Below the pieces are notes generated by a model. It worked only from the letters and a program-made list of their open reading frames with translations, had not been told where the DNA came from and ran no database searches. Shown here one piece after another: positions 8,244-17,385 of a DNA stretch of 33,416 nucleotides. How positions within the stretch are numbered: the stretch's first letter is position 1; every line of letters begins with the position of its first letter. Source of the stretch: Candidatus Helicobacter avistercoris. Its GTDB lineage: Bacteria; Campylobacterota; Campylobacteria; Campylobacterales; Helicobacteraceae. Made by a program: the position numbers and the translations under genes. Location of the stretch: positions 1 to 33,416 of the forward strand of contig DXDJ01000038.1 of NCBI GenBank assembly GCA_019115525.1. Direction: 5' to 3'.

Positions 8244-10997
8244 TTAGCCCACTATCTCTCTCACCCCCTTGCTATTGGGTGCGGAGAGAAATCCCATTTG
8301 CTCAAGCCTTTCTACAATATTTGCCGCCTTGTTATAGCCAATCCCCAAGCGTCTTTGAATATAACTAATTGAGGTTTTGCCATCTTGCATGATCACTTCT
8401 CTTGCTCTAGCAACAAGCTCTGCATCCTCACCGCTTAATTCTCCTGCATCCATAGCCCCTAAACTTTCTCTCTCTTCTGGTGCAAACAAAGGATCATACA
8501 TCACTTCTCTTTGATCTTTGATATAGCTTACGATCTCATTGACTTCATCCTCGCTACTCCAAGGGGCATGTAATCGCACTAGCCCACTTGCTCCAGGAGG
8601 AGTAAAGAGCAGATCCCCTCTTCCAAGCAATGTTTCAGCTCCTGGACAGCCAATGATCCCTGCATCAATCTTTGTTCCCACTTTATAGCTTAGGTGTGCT
8701 GGGAGATTGGTTTTGATAAGACCTGTAAGCACCTCAGCTCGTGGGCTTTGGGTTGCGACAATAAGATGCATTCCTGAGGCTCTTCCCATTTGTGCAATCC
8801 TTGCCATAGAGTATTCTACTTCCTTGCCTGCTGTCATCATGAGATCTGCCAGCTCATCAATAATAATGACAAAATAAGGGAACTTCTCCAATCCTAGTTC
8901 TTCTGCTTTTTGGTTGTAGCTGACAATCTCTTTGGTGCGAGATTGACTCATAAGGGTGTATCTTCGCTCCATTTCTCTTACAGCATTGGCAAGTCCTATG
9001 ACTGCTTTTTTAGGATCTGTGATGATGGGAGTAATGAGATGCGGAAGATCTGTATAAGGCATAAACTCCACCATCTTTGGATCTACCATCATCAGCTTAA
9101 GATCATCTGGGGAATTACGATAAAGAAGCGAGAGAATCATCGCATTCACCCCCACACTCTTTCCACTACCAGTAGTCCCTGCAATAAGCAGGTGGGGAAG
9201 TTTTTTGAGATCTGTAACAAAAGGATTGCCAACAACATCTTTCCCGAGTGCAAGAGTAAGAGGTGAAGCAGAGTTTTTAAAGATGTCAGATTCAAAAATC
9301 TCTCTAAGATAAATAGTCTCAACAGTGTTGTTTGGGATTTCAATCCCTACTACACTCTTACCAGGGATTGGAGCTTGGATACGGATCGACTTTGCTTCAA
9401 GTGCCATAGCAATATCATTTTCTAAGCTTTGAATACGACTGACTTTGACATTGGGAGCTGGACGAAATTCAAGAGTTGTAATAATTGGGCCTGAGTAAGT
9501 TCTCTCTACATCGCCCTCAATCTTAAAGACTGAGAGTTTTTCAAGCAAGCTTTCAATCTTCTCATCAATCTCTCCCTCATCAATCTCTTGATGCTCTTGC
9601 TTAGGTGCAGGGGATAGAAGTGAGATTGGAGGGAGTTTGTAGTCCTTTGGAGTTTCAAGCTTGCCCTTATCAATACTTTGAAGCAAGGCTTCATTTTCTG
9701 CTAAAGAGCTGACTTTGGAGTGAATCGTGCGTGGGCGAGGAGGAGTAATCTCAAAAGCACTGGCATATTCCTTTGGAGCCCTCAATACCTCTGTAATCTC
9801 TGTTGCCTCTGCAATCTCCTCTTCTATTTGAATCTCCTCGTGAATTTCTTGCAATTCTTCCTTGACCTCTATTTCTTCCATCAAGTTCTCTACATCACTC
9901 TTGCTCTCTTCTATATCTTGAGGCAAGAGAGGCTCATCTTCCACTTCACTCTCCCAAGACAATTGCTCTTTGATTTCTTCGGGGACCATCTTAGGTGTTT
10001 GTGTCTTTGCAAGAGAGGCAAGAGGATTGTTTTGCAAAGGTGTAGGCGTGATCTTTGTCGCTAGAGAAGGTTTTTCTTTTTTGATCTCCACTGGGGGTAG
10101 ATCTTGCTTTTGTGCGATTTTGCCTCTAATCTTTTCTTTTATTTCCACACTTGAGCTAATACTTGAGCTTCTATGGCGTATGAGTTCTTCATAAGAAAAG
10201 GGATTGGGTTTTGGCGATGGAGGTGGAGCACCATCTAAAACTTTAATACCTGAGACTTTGTTTTCACGAGTTTGTGTTACTACATACTCTTGTATCTCAA
10301 TATCATCATCAAACATTGCATCATCCTTTTTTTCTTTGTATATAGGTAAATCTTTCAAATCATCCATCACAATTTCTTGTTGCTGAGGATTTGGAAGAGT
10401 TGGGGTGGGAGTTGGCAGAACTGGCTGAACAATCTCTAGATCAATAGGAGGGGTGGAGATTTTGGGCTTAGGAGCTATGAGTTTTTGGTAGCGATTTTTG
10501 AGCATTTGGGCCAAAGGAGAGAGAATCTTATAAAGCAAGGTTTGAGATAGCAGGATGATAGAGTTTCTTGCCTTTTGTTTTGTTTTGGAAAAATCAAGTC
10601 CTCTAAACCAATCAACCACATCTTCATTTTTGATCGCAAGAAGGCAAACAAAACTTCCCAACAAAGACAAAATGCTAATCCCAAAGATTCCAAGATAGGG
10701 TCTTAGCTTTGTAACTATTGCCTCGCCAATAACTCCTTTAGAAAAAAACACAAACTGCAAAATCAACAAAAGCAAAAACAATAATACGCTAGCTACGGCA
10801 ATCTCTGCTTCTCTTAAAGAGAGTGTTTTGCTTCGTGAAAAACGATAAGAGAGTGCAATCAGTGCAAAAGGATAGAATAAAGCCAAACCCCCAAAAACTC
10901 GAAAATTTGTTGCACTAAAGTGTGTGCCAAAACTTCCCATAACTCCAAAATTCCCCACAGCTATTGCAACTTCAAAAAAAACAAAAACTGCCCACAA
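8244..10997 (-). CDS. ftsK: DNA translocase FtsK
   Basis: A 917-residue septal DNA pump for chromosome segregation and dimer resolution. The N-terminal ~140 residues have four hydrophobic membrane segments. A long acidic, proline-rich linker runs to about 480. The motor follows: Walker A GTTGSGKS at 607-614, Walker B VIIIDELADL at about 710, RASGMHLIVATQSPRAEV, and GRGDLLFTPPG. The last ~60 residues (SYIQRRLGIGYNKAANIVERLEQMG) are the gamma winged helix that reads polar DNA motifs. The first standard start is TTG 10997, which has no ribosome site. AAGGA at 11026-11030 is correctly spaced for an in-frame ATA at 11016-11018, giving seven more residues. A hairpin separates it from cheW. Confidence 0.95.
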   Translation of the reverse strand: MWAVFVFFEVAIAVGNFGVMGSFGTHFSATNFRVFGGLALFYPFALIALSYRFSRSKTLSLREAEIAVASVLLFLLLLILQFVFFSKGVIGEAIVTKLRPYLGIFGISILSLLGSFVCLLAIKNEDVVDWFRGLDFSKTKQKARNSIILLSQTLLYKILSPLAQMLKNRYQKLIAPKPKISTPPIDLEIVQPVLPTPTPTLPNPQQQEIVMDDLKDLPIYKEKKDDAMFDDDIEIQEYVVTQTRENKVSGIKVLDGAPPPSPKPNPFSYEELIRHRSSSISSSVEIKEKIRGKIAQKQDLPPVEIKKEKPSLATKITPTPLQNNPLASLAKTQTPKMVPEEIKEQLSWESEVEDEPLLPQDIEESKSDVENLMEEIEVKEELQEIHEEIQIEEEIAEATEITEVLRAPKEYASAFEITPPRPRTIHSKVSSLAENEALLQSIDKGKLETPKDYKLPPISLLSPAPKQEHQEIDEGEIDEKIESLLEKLSVFKIEGDVERTYSGPIITTLEFRPAPNVKVSRIQSLENDIAMALEAKSIRIQAPIPGKSVVGIEIPNNTVETIYLREIFESDIFKNSASPLTLALGKDVVGNPFVTDLKKLPHLLIAGTTGSGKSVGVNAMILSLLYRNSPDDLKLMMVDPKMVEFMPYTDLPHLITPIITDPKKAVIGLANAVREMERRYTLMSQSRTKEIVSYNQKAEELGLEKFPYFVIIIDELADLMMTAGKEVEYSMARIAQMGRASGMHLIVATQSPRAEVLTGLIKTNLPAHLSYKVGTKIDAGIIGCPGAETLLGRGDLLFTPPGASGLVRLHAPWSSEDEVNEIVSYIKDQREVMYDPLFAPEERESLGAMDAGELSGEDAELVARAREVIMQDGKTSISYIQRRLGIGYNKAANIVERLEQMGFLSAPNSKGVREIVG

Positions 10998-11046
10998 AAC
11001 TAAAAGTAGATATTTTATTTGTAAATCCTTATGTCTTGATAGTTTG

Positions 11047-11063
11047 CCCCCAAAAGATGGGGG
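11047..11063 (-). terminator. GC hairpin after cheW
   Basis: CCCCC (11047-11051) pairs with GGGGG (11059-11063) around a seven-base loop, just after the cheW stop and before the ftsK leader. There is no T-run after the stem on the minus strand, so it could be a weak terminator or attenuator between cheW and ftsK. Confidence 0.5.
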
Positions 11064-11066
11064 AGA

Positions 11067-11564
11067 TTAAAAATCTCTTTTGATTAGCGATTCTGTTTTG
11101 AGAATTGTGATGAGTTTGTCTTTTTGTTTGCCCACACCATAGATTAGATAATCATCTCTATTTTCCTGTGCAATTGCATAATCAATCTCTTCTTCTTTGA
11201 GATGAAATGCCTCAGTAAGCTTATCAATCACAAAACCAATGACTTGATCTTGATAGTTCATCACCAAAAATCTCGTATCATCATCAAAGCTCTTTTGTCC
11301 CAATCCAAATTTTTGCCTCAAATCAATCAAAGGCAAAATATTTCCTCTAAGATTAAACACGCCCAAAACATACGCTGGTGTGCGAGGAATACGGGTATAC
11401 TCCATTGGTTTGACAATCTCTCGTACATTAAGGATTGGCACGGCAAATTCCTCATCTCCTACTACAAAGCCAATCACTTGAAGTGTTTTTTCTAGTGGTT
11501 CTGTTTCTTCTTCTCTAAAACTTTGTTGCTGGAAAATTTCTTTGAGCTTTTCATTATTAGTCAT
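11067..11564 (-). CDS. cheW: Chemotaxis coupling protein CheW
   Basis: A 165-residue adaptor joining chemoreceptors to the CheA kinase. It has the CheW SH3-like fold: QVIGFVVGDEEFAVPILNVREIVKP, YVLGVFNLRGNILPLIDLRQKFGL and VIGFVIDKLTEAFHL. The start is ATG 11564, chosen because AAGGAAAGACA sits directly before it; an upstream in-frame start at 11585 lacks such a site. The start overlaps the last bases of cheAY, so the two are translationally coupled. Confidence 0.95.
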   Translation of the reverse strand: MTNNEKLKEIFQQQSFREEETEPLEKTLQVIGFVVGDEEFAVPILNVREIVKPMEYTRIPRTPAYVLGVFNLRGNILPLIDLRQKFGLGQKSFDDDTRFLVMNYQDQVIGFVIDKLTEAFHLKEEEIDYAIAQENRDDYLIYGVGKQKDKLITILKTESLIKRDF

Positions 11565-13869
11565 TGTCTTTCCTTTCTGTGTCATCTAGTTTTAGACAGC
11601 GTCTAATGATTTTAAACAAGTATTCCTTAGAATAAGGCTTAGAGATATACTCTGTCATCCCTGCTTCTACACCACGGATACGATCATTTTTGCTATTCAT
11701 ACTTGTTACTGCAATCAAAGGAAGATTTCTAAACTTGCTGATCTTTCTCACTTCGCTTGCTAAAGTATAACCATCCATTTTTGGCATCTCGATATCTACA
11801 AGCACCGCATCAATATTTTTTTCGCTCTTTTTGAGTATCTCAAGTGCTTCTAAGCCGTTTTGTGCTTCAAGAGTTTGTACTCCAAATTCTTGAAGATAGT
11901 TTTGTGCGATCGCTCGATAAGTGGAGCTATCATCTGTGATAAGCACCGTAAAGTCTTTTGGAGTTCGATTTGCGTTTTGAATCTGCTTTTCTTCGATGAT
12001 TTTATTGAGATTGACTTTGATATTTTTTCCCATCTCCATAATAGCTACAACATCCACAATCAAAGTAATCTTCCCATCTCCTCGCACTGTTGCACCAGCG
12101 ATCCCTTGAATGTTTTTGAGATATTCACCCAAAGATTTGATAACCACCTCTTCTTGACCAATAAGACAATCCACAATCATTCCGATTTTTTGCTCTGCAA
12201 GACCAATGATGACGACATAAATCTCTTTTGCACTACCAAAGTCGTTTTTGACTTCAAAAATACTAGACATATGCACAAGTGGCAAAACCTCATCTCTTAG
12301 TCTTAATACACTCTTTCCATCCACGGTATAAATCTCTTCTTGTGAGATTCGCACAGTTTCAAGAACTGAGGAGAGTGGAATAGCATAAAACTCTTCTTGT
12401 ACACCAACAATAAGTGCTTGAATGATGGCAAGAGTAAGGGGGATTTTTAGCTTAAGTGTTGTTCCAAGACCAAGCTGAGATTCTACATCAATGATTCCAT
12501 TGAGCTTTTCGATATTTGTTTTTACAACATCCATTCCTACACCGCGACCAGAGATATTAGTAATCGCAGCAGCGGTAGAGAATCCTGCCTTGAAAATCAA
12601 AGAGAAAGCTTCTTTATCGCTCATTGTAGCCACATCTCTATCTGTGATAAGCCCTTTCTCCAATGCTTTGGATTTAAGTGCTTCAGGATCAAGTCCTTTT
12701 CCATCATCTTGGATTTCTATAACAATATGATTCCCCTCGTTATAAGCTTTGAGGATGATTTTTCCAGTTTCGCTCTTTCCACGCTCGGCACGCACTTCTG
12801 GACTTTCAATCCCATGATCGCAAGAGTTTCTAATAATATGCACAAGTGGATCACCAATCTCTTCAATAATTGACTTATCAAGCTCAGTTTCCTCACCACT
12901 CATAATAAGCTCGATACTCTTACCAAGCTCTCTTGAAAGATCTCGCACCATTCGCGGGAATTTGTTGAAAACTTTGACAATTGGAAGCATTCTTGTTTTC
13001 ATGACAGCAAGTTGAAGATCTGTTGTAACCGTTGAAATCGAACTCACAATTTGGTTTAGCTCTTCACTCAAAGTATTGTTGTTGTACTTATCGCTAATAT
13101 CACCATGGATTCGCAAAAGCCGGTTTTTCCCAAGCACAAGCTCTCCAATTAGATTCATCAAGTGATCCAAACGCTTCACATCCACACGCACGGTTTGCTC
13201 AATAGAAGTTGTTGGCACTCGCTCTTCTTTTGGAGCTTCTGCTTTTTTGATTTCTTTTTCAGTTTTCTTCTCTATTTTTTCTTCAACCTTTGCCTCGGTT
13301 GCCTTTTCTTGCTGGGCTTGCTTTTTGGCCTTTCTCTTTTGGCGATCTTGCTCTTGTCTCTCAGCCAAAAGTCGCTCAATCTCAGCTTCAACTTCTTGGG
13401 CTGAGAGATTGGAATAATCCTTCTCTTCGCCTCCGTTCTCTTCTTGTTTTTCTTCTTCTTGAGCAACATCACTCAAAGACTCGCCATTGCTGACTGCTTC
13501 AAGTTTTTTGACTGTATTATCAATCTCAATCCTCCTATCATCGCTTCCGCTATCTTTGATGGCTTCAAGCAAGGCTTTCATCAAATCCACAGATTCCAAA
13601 ATCACATCCATCACTTCATGCGTGATTTCTAAATCCCCTTTTCTAGCCTTGTTTAGCACATCTTCCATATTGTGAGTGAGGCGTGTAAGCACATCAAATC
13701 CCAAAAATGAACTAGAACCTTTGATGGTATGGGCAACTCTAAAAATTCGATTGAGCAAATCCAAATCTTTTGGATTGTTCTCTAGCTCTATCAAATCCTG
13801 ATCAAGCTGATCAATCATCTCAAATGATTCAACTAAAAAATCTTCTATTATCTCTTGCATTTCATCCAT
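11557..13869 (-). CDS. cheA: Chemotaxis histidine kinase CheA with C-terminal receiver domain (CheAY)
   Basis: A 770-residue protein. The HPt domain carries the phosphorylated histidine H47 in AHTIKGSSSFLGF. A charged Lys/Glu-rich linker covers about residues 140-210. Dimerisation (P3), the ATPase domain (HIIRNSCDHGIE, GRGVGMDVVKTNIEKLNG, GLGTTLKLKIPL) and the CheW-like P5 domain follow. A CheY-like receiver fills about 640-770, with acidic residues in ITDDSS, phospho-acceptor D692 in LVDIEMPKMDGY and lysine 744 in SKPYS. The fusion is typical of Helicobacter and Campylobacter and is thought to act as a phosphate sink or tuning device. The ATG has AGGAAG before it. A TATAAT box at 13897-13902 gives it its own promoter. 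Confidence 0.97.
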   Translation of the reverse strand: MDEMQEIIEDFLVESFEMIDQLDQDLIELENNPKDLDLLNRIFRVAHTIKGSSSFLGFDVLTRLTHNMEDVLNKARKGDLEITHEVMDVILESVDLMKALLEAIKDSGSDDRRIEIDNTVKKLEAVSNGESLSDVAQEEEKQEENGGEEKDYSNLSAQEVEAEIERLLAERQEQDRQKRKAKKQAQQEKATEAKVEEKIEKKTEKEIKKAEAPKEERVPTTSIEQTVRVDVKRLDHLMNLIGELVLGKNRLLRIHGDISDKYNNNTLSEELNQIVSSISTVTTDLQLAVMKTRMLPIVKVFNKFPRMVRDLSRELGKSIELIMSGEETELDKSIIEEIGDPLVHIIRNSCDHGIESPEVRAERGKSETGKIILKAYNEGNHIVIEIQDDGKGLDPEALKSKALEKGLITDRDVATMSDKEAFSLIFKAGFSTAAAITNISGRGVGMDVVKTNIEKLNGIIDVESQLGLGTTLKLKIPLTLAIIQALIVGVQEEFYAIPLSSVLETVRISQEEIYTVDGKSVLRLRDEVLPLVHMSSIFEVKNDFGSAKEIYVVIIGLAEQKIGMIVDCLIGQEEVVIKSLGEYLKNIQGIAGATVRGDGKITLIVDVVAIMEMGKNIKVNLNKIIEEKQIQNANRTPKDFTVLITDDSSTYRAIAQNYLQEFGVQTLEAQNGLEALEILKKSEKNIDAVLVDIEMPKMDGYTLASEVRKISKFRNLPLIAVTSMNSKNDRIRGVEAGMTEYISKPYSKEYLFKIIRRCLKLDDTERKDND

Positions 13870-13896
13870 GGTGCTTCCTAAGAAAAATTTATTAAA

Positions 13897-13902
13897 ATTA
13901 TA
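13897..13902 (-). promoter_or_regulatory. -10 box upstream of cheAY
   Basis: Perfect TATAAT on the minus strand, 28 bases before the cheAY ATG in the 35-base gap after the phosphoesterase gene. It suggests cheAY-cheW can be transcribed apart from glmU-argC. Confidence 0.45.
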
Positions 13903-13904
13903 AG

Positions 13905-14624
13905 TTATTTTATGATTTTTGCTATCTCATTTCCTCTTGAAGTGAAATAAAAAGCAGGTAGCGAAACATATTTTATCCCTTTAATCTCAATTTTTTTTCC
14001 AATATGAAAATGTCCTTCAATGATTCCATTGATTTTTACTCCTCTTTTTGAAGCGATTTTGAGATATGCCCCAATCCGATTGGCTGAAAACTCAAAAAAA
14101 TGAAAATCATCTTGGCGGATTGTTTTGGCATAGAGTTTTTCTTCAAATTCCTCATAAATCTCTCCACTGCTTAGCCAATCAACCAACCACAAAATTCCTC
14201 TTGCTCCTCGTAGAGTTTTTGCATATAGCTCGTATCTAATCCCCAAAAACAAATCTCCATGAGCTAAGAAATAATGCTTCCCTGCATACTCTGCAAGTAG
14301 AGGCTGAGAATCTCGGGGAATAATTGTTGTATTGGATAGAAATCCTTTTTTTTGCAATGATTGAAGAGCAAAGTCGTGATTACCCTCAAGCCAAATGATT
14401 TGTGTGTTTTTAAAAGAACTCAAAAGTTCTATAAGCTCAAGATTTGCTTCTAGCGAACTTTTGAGATTTCCTACAAGCACTTGAGCAATATCTCCAAAAA
14501 GCACAATCTGTGATGGAGGATTATCAGAGAGTAAGTGCAAGTAGCCAATTAGATCCCTTGAGCTTTGTCTATTGTAATGAGAATCTGCGATAAAAATCGC
14601 ATCAGGATTGAGCTTAAGGCACAT
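13905..14624 (-). CDS. Calcineurin-like metallophosphoesterase, LpxH-like
   Basis: A 239-residue phosphoesterase. The two-metal ligands are in order: IADSH (D-x-H), LFGDI, EGNHDFAL, FLAHGD and IEGHFHIGK. The order and spacing resemble UDP-2,3-diacylglucosamine diphosphatase LpxH, the fourth step of lipid A synthesis, and glmU two genes upstream makes the UDP-GlcNAc that starts that pathway. The LpxH label is inference; other phosphoesterases share these ligands. The start is ATG 14624, chosen because AAGGA lies six bases before it; an in-frame start at 14645 has no such site. It overlaps the argC end by 11 bases. Confidence 0.75.
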   Translation of the reverse strand: MCLKLNPDAIFIADSHYNRQSSRDLIGYLHLLSDNPPSQIVLFGDIAQVLVGNLKSSLEANLELIELLSSFKNTQIIWLEGNHDFALQSLQKKGFLSNTTIIPRDSQPLLAEYAGKHYFLAHGDLFLGIRYELYAKTLRGARGILWLVDWLSSGEIYEEFEEKLYAKTIRQDDFHFFEFSANRIGAYLKIASKRGVKINGIIEGHFHIGKKIEIKGIKYVSLPAFYFTSRGNEIAKIIK

Positions 14625-15621
14625 ATGCAATCCTTGGGATTCCACACTCTAGCGGGAGAGAAAACATCAAATTTGCATTGACGATGGCTTGTGAACTTGC
14701 TCCACGGAGCAGATTATCAATCGCGCTACTAATGAAAAGATCATCTCCTCTTCTTTTGGCAAAAAGATCACAAAAATTCGTCCCTGCAACATTTTTTACT
14801 TCACTACTACTCCCCACCACTCGCACAAATACGCTATCTCTATAAGCCCCTCTTAGCACTTCAAGCGGATCAAACTCTCCACTCACTCTTGCATAAACAC
14901 TCACAAGCATTCCACGAGAAAATGGGCAAAGATGAGGAATGAAATTTACCTGCAAATCCTTTCCTCCAAATTTGCTCACTTTCTCTTCAATCTCGATTTG
15001 ATGACGATGCTCAAGTGGAGAGTAGGCAAACATATTTTCATTGATTTTGCAATAATGCGTCTTCTCACTTGGATTCTTCCCAGCACCGCTCACACCGCTC
15101 TTTGCGTCCACAAACACACTCCCCTCGATGTATTTCACAAAAGGCAAAAGTGCTAGAAGTGTAGCAGTAGGATAGCACCCTGGATTTGCTACTAATGAGG
15201 CTTTGGCAATATCCTCTTTTTGATATTCGGGCAGTCCATAGATTGCGTGGGAGAGATTATCTATATCAGTATGAGAGCAATAGTTTGCCTCGTAGTTTTG
15301 AAGATCTAGGCGATAATCTGCTGAGAGATCTACCACTTTTACGCCCAAAGAAAGAAGCTCTTTTGCAAATTCCATTGCACTTTTGTGAGGCAGAGCCAAA
15401 AACACTAGCTCACATCTCTTGGCCACTTCTTTTGGATCACTTGCTAGCACTTGCATATCAAGCAATCCTCTCAAAGCAGGATAAAGCTCATCAGCTCTCA
15501 CCCCTCCAGCACTATTGCCCAAATACGTAAGTTCAAAATAAGGATGAGAGAGCAAAATTTTGAGTAGCTCTAAGCCTGTATATCCTCCTACTCCGATGAT
15601 TCCCACAGGGATTTTTTTCAT
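14614..15621 (-). CDS. argC: N-acetyl-gamma-glutamyl-phosphate reductase
   Basis: A 335-residue NADPH-dependent enzyme, third in arginine synthesis from glutamate, reducing N-acetylglutamyl phosphate to the semialdehyde. The N-terminal dinucleotide loop is GVGGYTG (residues 10-16). The catalytic cysteine is C149 in VANPGCYPTA, and the C-terminal domain has FIPHLCPFSRGML. It starts inside the glmU stop (ATGA overlap) and runs 11 bases past the next start. H. pylori lacks this pathway and requires arginine, so this gene argues for another Helicobacter or a relative. No other arginine genes are in the window. Confidence 0.95.
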   Translation of the reverse strand: MKKIPVGIIGVGGYTGLELLKILLSHPYFELTYLGNSAGGVRADELYPALRGLLDMQVLASDPKEVAKRCELVFLALPHKSAMEFAKELLSLGVKVVDLSADYRLDLQNYEANYCSHTDIDNLSHAIYGLPEYQKEDIAKASLVANPGCYPTATLLALLPFVKYIEGSVFVDAKSGVSGAGKNPSEKTHYCKINENMFAYSPLEHRHQIEIEEKVSKFGGKDLQVNFIPHLCPFSRGMLVSVYARVSGEFDPLEVLRGAYRDSVFVRVVGSSSEVKNVAGTNFCDLFAKRRGDDLFISSAIDNLLRGASSQAIVNANLMFSLPLECGIPRIAYVP

Positions 15622-16928
15622 TTTTTATCCTTAAAAAACACAAAATATCCATTTTCTAGATTCTTCTGCTCACTTCTTGAGATGAGCAAATCCCCCTCTT
15701 TGCTATCTTTCCTAATCGTGCTTCCTGCACCAATGAGCGTATGGTCTGCGATGATAAGCGGTGCGATGAGCTGAGTGTCTGAGCCTACAAAAACATTTTT
15801 GCCTATCTTTGTTTTATGCTTTTGCTTACCATCATAATTACAGGTAATCACCCCTGCTCCAATATTGCTCCCCTCATCAATCTCACTATCCCCCAAATAG
15901 CTTAAATGCCCTGCTTTGATGGAGTAAAGCTTTGAGTTTTTAACCTCAACAAAGTTTCCAATATGGGTTTTTTGTATATAAGAGTTGGGGCGAATATGTG
16001 CCATGGGTCCAATATCGCTAGAGATGATTTGCGAATCTCTTATGGTGCTATGGGCTTTGATATGCGAGTCTTTAATCAGGGTTTCCCCAAAGATTTGCAC
16101 CCCTTGCTCTATCTCACACTCCCCTTCAAATCTCACACTTTTCTCTATATAAATACTCGAGGGCAAATGCATTATCACCCCCTCTCTCATGGCTTTCTCT
16201 CTTAAGCGAGCAAGCATTATCTCCTCAGCACTTGAGAGCTGAATCTTGTCATTGATCCCACTAAATTCCTCCTCATCTAGCTCAACACTCTCAATCTCAT
16301 ACCCCTCAGCTACACAGAGCTTGATAATATCGGTGAGATAATACTCCTTTTGGGCATTGTGATTATCTAGGCGTGGCAAAAACTTAGCAAGCACTTCTGT
16401 GGCAAAAACATAGATTCCAGAGTTGATTGTGCAGATCTTTTTGACCTCCTCACTTGCATCTTTTTCTTCGATTATGGCTTGCACCTTGCAATCTTGCCTT
16501 AGCACTCTGCCATAGCCATAAGGATTTTTACTCTCAATCACTCCTAACACAACAGGAGAGGAGCAAGAGAGGAGTTTTTGGAGTGAGGGGGCAGTGATGA
16601 GAGGCATATCACCATTGAGAATGAGGATTTTAGAGTGAGCAGTGGGGATCAATGTTCTATTATTCATCAATGCCCCTCCAGTGCCTGGAAAGTTTTCAAA
16701 ATCTTGGATATGAAACTTAACCCTATCCCCAAACTTAGCCTCGCAAGCTTCTTGCACTCTTTGGGCTTGATGATAAAGCACAATATGCACATCATCACTT
16801 AACTCTAGTGCAGTTTCAATACTATAAAAAAGCAATTCCTGCCCACAGATTTTGTGCAAAACTTTTGGCGTGCTAGATTTCATCCTTGTGCCACTCCCAG
16901 CAGCAAGAATCACAACAGATAGAGCCAT
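15618..16928 (-). CDS. glmU: Bifunctional UDP-GlcNAc pyrophosphorylase / glucosamine-1-phosphate acetyltransferase
   Basis: A 436-residue cytoplasmic enzyme making UDP-GlcNAc for peptidoglycan and lipopolysaccharide. The N-terminal uridyltransferase has LAAGSGTRMKSSTPKVLH at residues 8-25 and LNGDMPLI. The C-terminal half is a left-handed beta-helix of hexapeptide repeats with AHIRPNSYI, NFVEVKNSKL, GHLSYLGDSEI and GAGVITCNYDGK, which carry the acetyltransferase site. Both halves are complete. It heads the minus-strand run and has AAGGATTT before its ATG and a promoter at 16958-16966. Confidence 0.96.
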   Translation of the reverse strand: MALSVVILAAGSGTRMKSSTPKVLHKICGQELLFYSIETALELSDDVHIVLYHQAQRVQEACEAKFGDRVKFHIQDFENFPGTGGALMNNRTLIPTAHSKILILNGDMPLITAPSLQKLLSCSSPVVLGVIESKNPYGYGRVLRQDCKVQAIIEEKDASEEVKKICTINSGIYVFATEVLAKFLPRLDNHNAQKEYYLTDIIKLCVAEGYEIESVELDEEEFSGINDKIQLSSAEEIMLARLREKAMREGVIMHLPSSIYIEKSVRFEGECEIEQGVQIFGETLIKDSHIKAHSTIRDSQIISSDIGPMAHIRPNSYIQKTHIGNFVEVKNSKLYSIKAGHLSYLGDSEIDEGSNIGAGVITCNYDGKQKHKTKIGKNVFVGSDTQLIAPLIIADHTLIGAGSTIRKDSKEGDLLISRSEQKNLENGYFVFFKDKK

Positions 16929-16957
16929 CCAAATCCTTCAAAAATAATTTTTTTGGC

Positions 16958-16966
16958 ATTTTATCA
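16958..16966 (-). promoter_or_regulatory. Extended -10 promoter for glmU
   Basis: TGATAAAAT on the minus strand, 30 bases before the glmU ATG, in the gap shared with the divergent HIT gene. Confidence 0.5.
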
Positions 16967-17015
16967 TTTTTCATCTCAAACCCCTTGCAATCTCCCTAGC
17001 TCTTAAAAAGCAGAC

Positions 17016-17021
17016 TATAAT
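17016..17021 (+). promoter_or_regulatory. -10 box for the HIT gene
   Basis: Perfect TATAAT 29 bases before the start codon of the HIT-family gene. Confidence 0.5.
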
Positions 17022-17049
17022 TACAAAAAGCTTTCAAAAAGGAGAAAAA

Positions 17050-17385
17050 ATGAGTTCGATTTTTAAAAAAATCATCGATGGAGAAATCCCTTGCAAAAAA
17101 GTTCTTGAGAATGAAAAATGCCTAGCTTTTTATGATATCAACCCCCAAGCTCCTATCCATGTGCTAATCATTCCCAAAAAAGAAATCAAAGATTTCAATC
17201 AGCTAGATTCTCAGAGTATGAGTGAGCTATTGGACTTTACTCATCAAGTCATTGAGCATTTGGGGCTAAAGGATAAGGGCTATCGCCTCATTACCAATGT
17301 CGGAGAATATGGCGGACAAGAAGTCCCTCACCTGCATTTCCATCTTCTAAGTGGAGCAAAACTCAAGTGGGAGAAGCTAGCTTAA
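17050..17385 (+). CDS. HIT-family (histidine triad) nucleotide-binding protein
   Basis: A 111-residue protein, normal for HINT-type hydrolases that act on AMP-linked substrates. The opening MSSIFKKIIDGEIPCKKVLE and the triad HLHFHLL (H94, H96, H98) are complete, with PQAPIHVLIIPKKE between. The ribosome site is AAGGAG. It stands alone on the plus strand, and its last nine bases overlap the facing hemW gene. The natural substrate is not known from the sequence. Confidence 0.93.
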   Translation: MSSIFKKIIDGEIPCKKVLENEKCLAFYDINPQAPIHVLIIPKKEIKDFNQLDSQSMSELLDFTHQVIEHLGLKDKGYRLITNVGEYGGQEVPHLHFHLLSGAKLKWEKLA

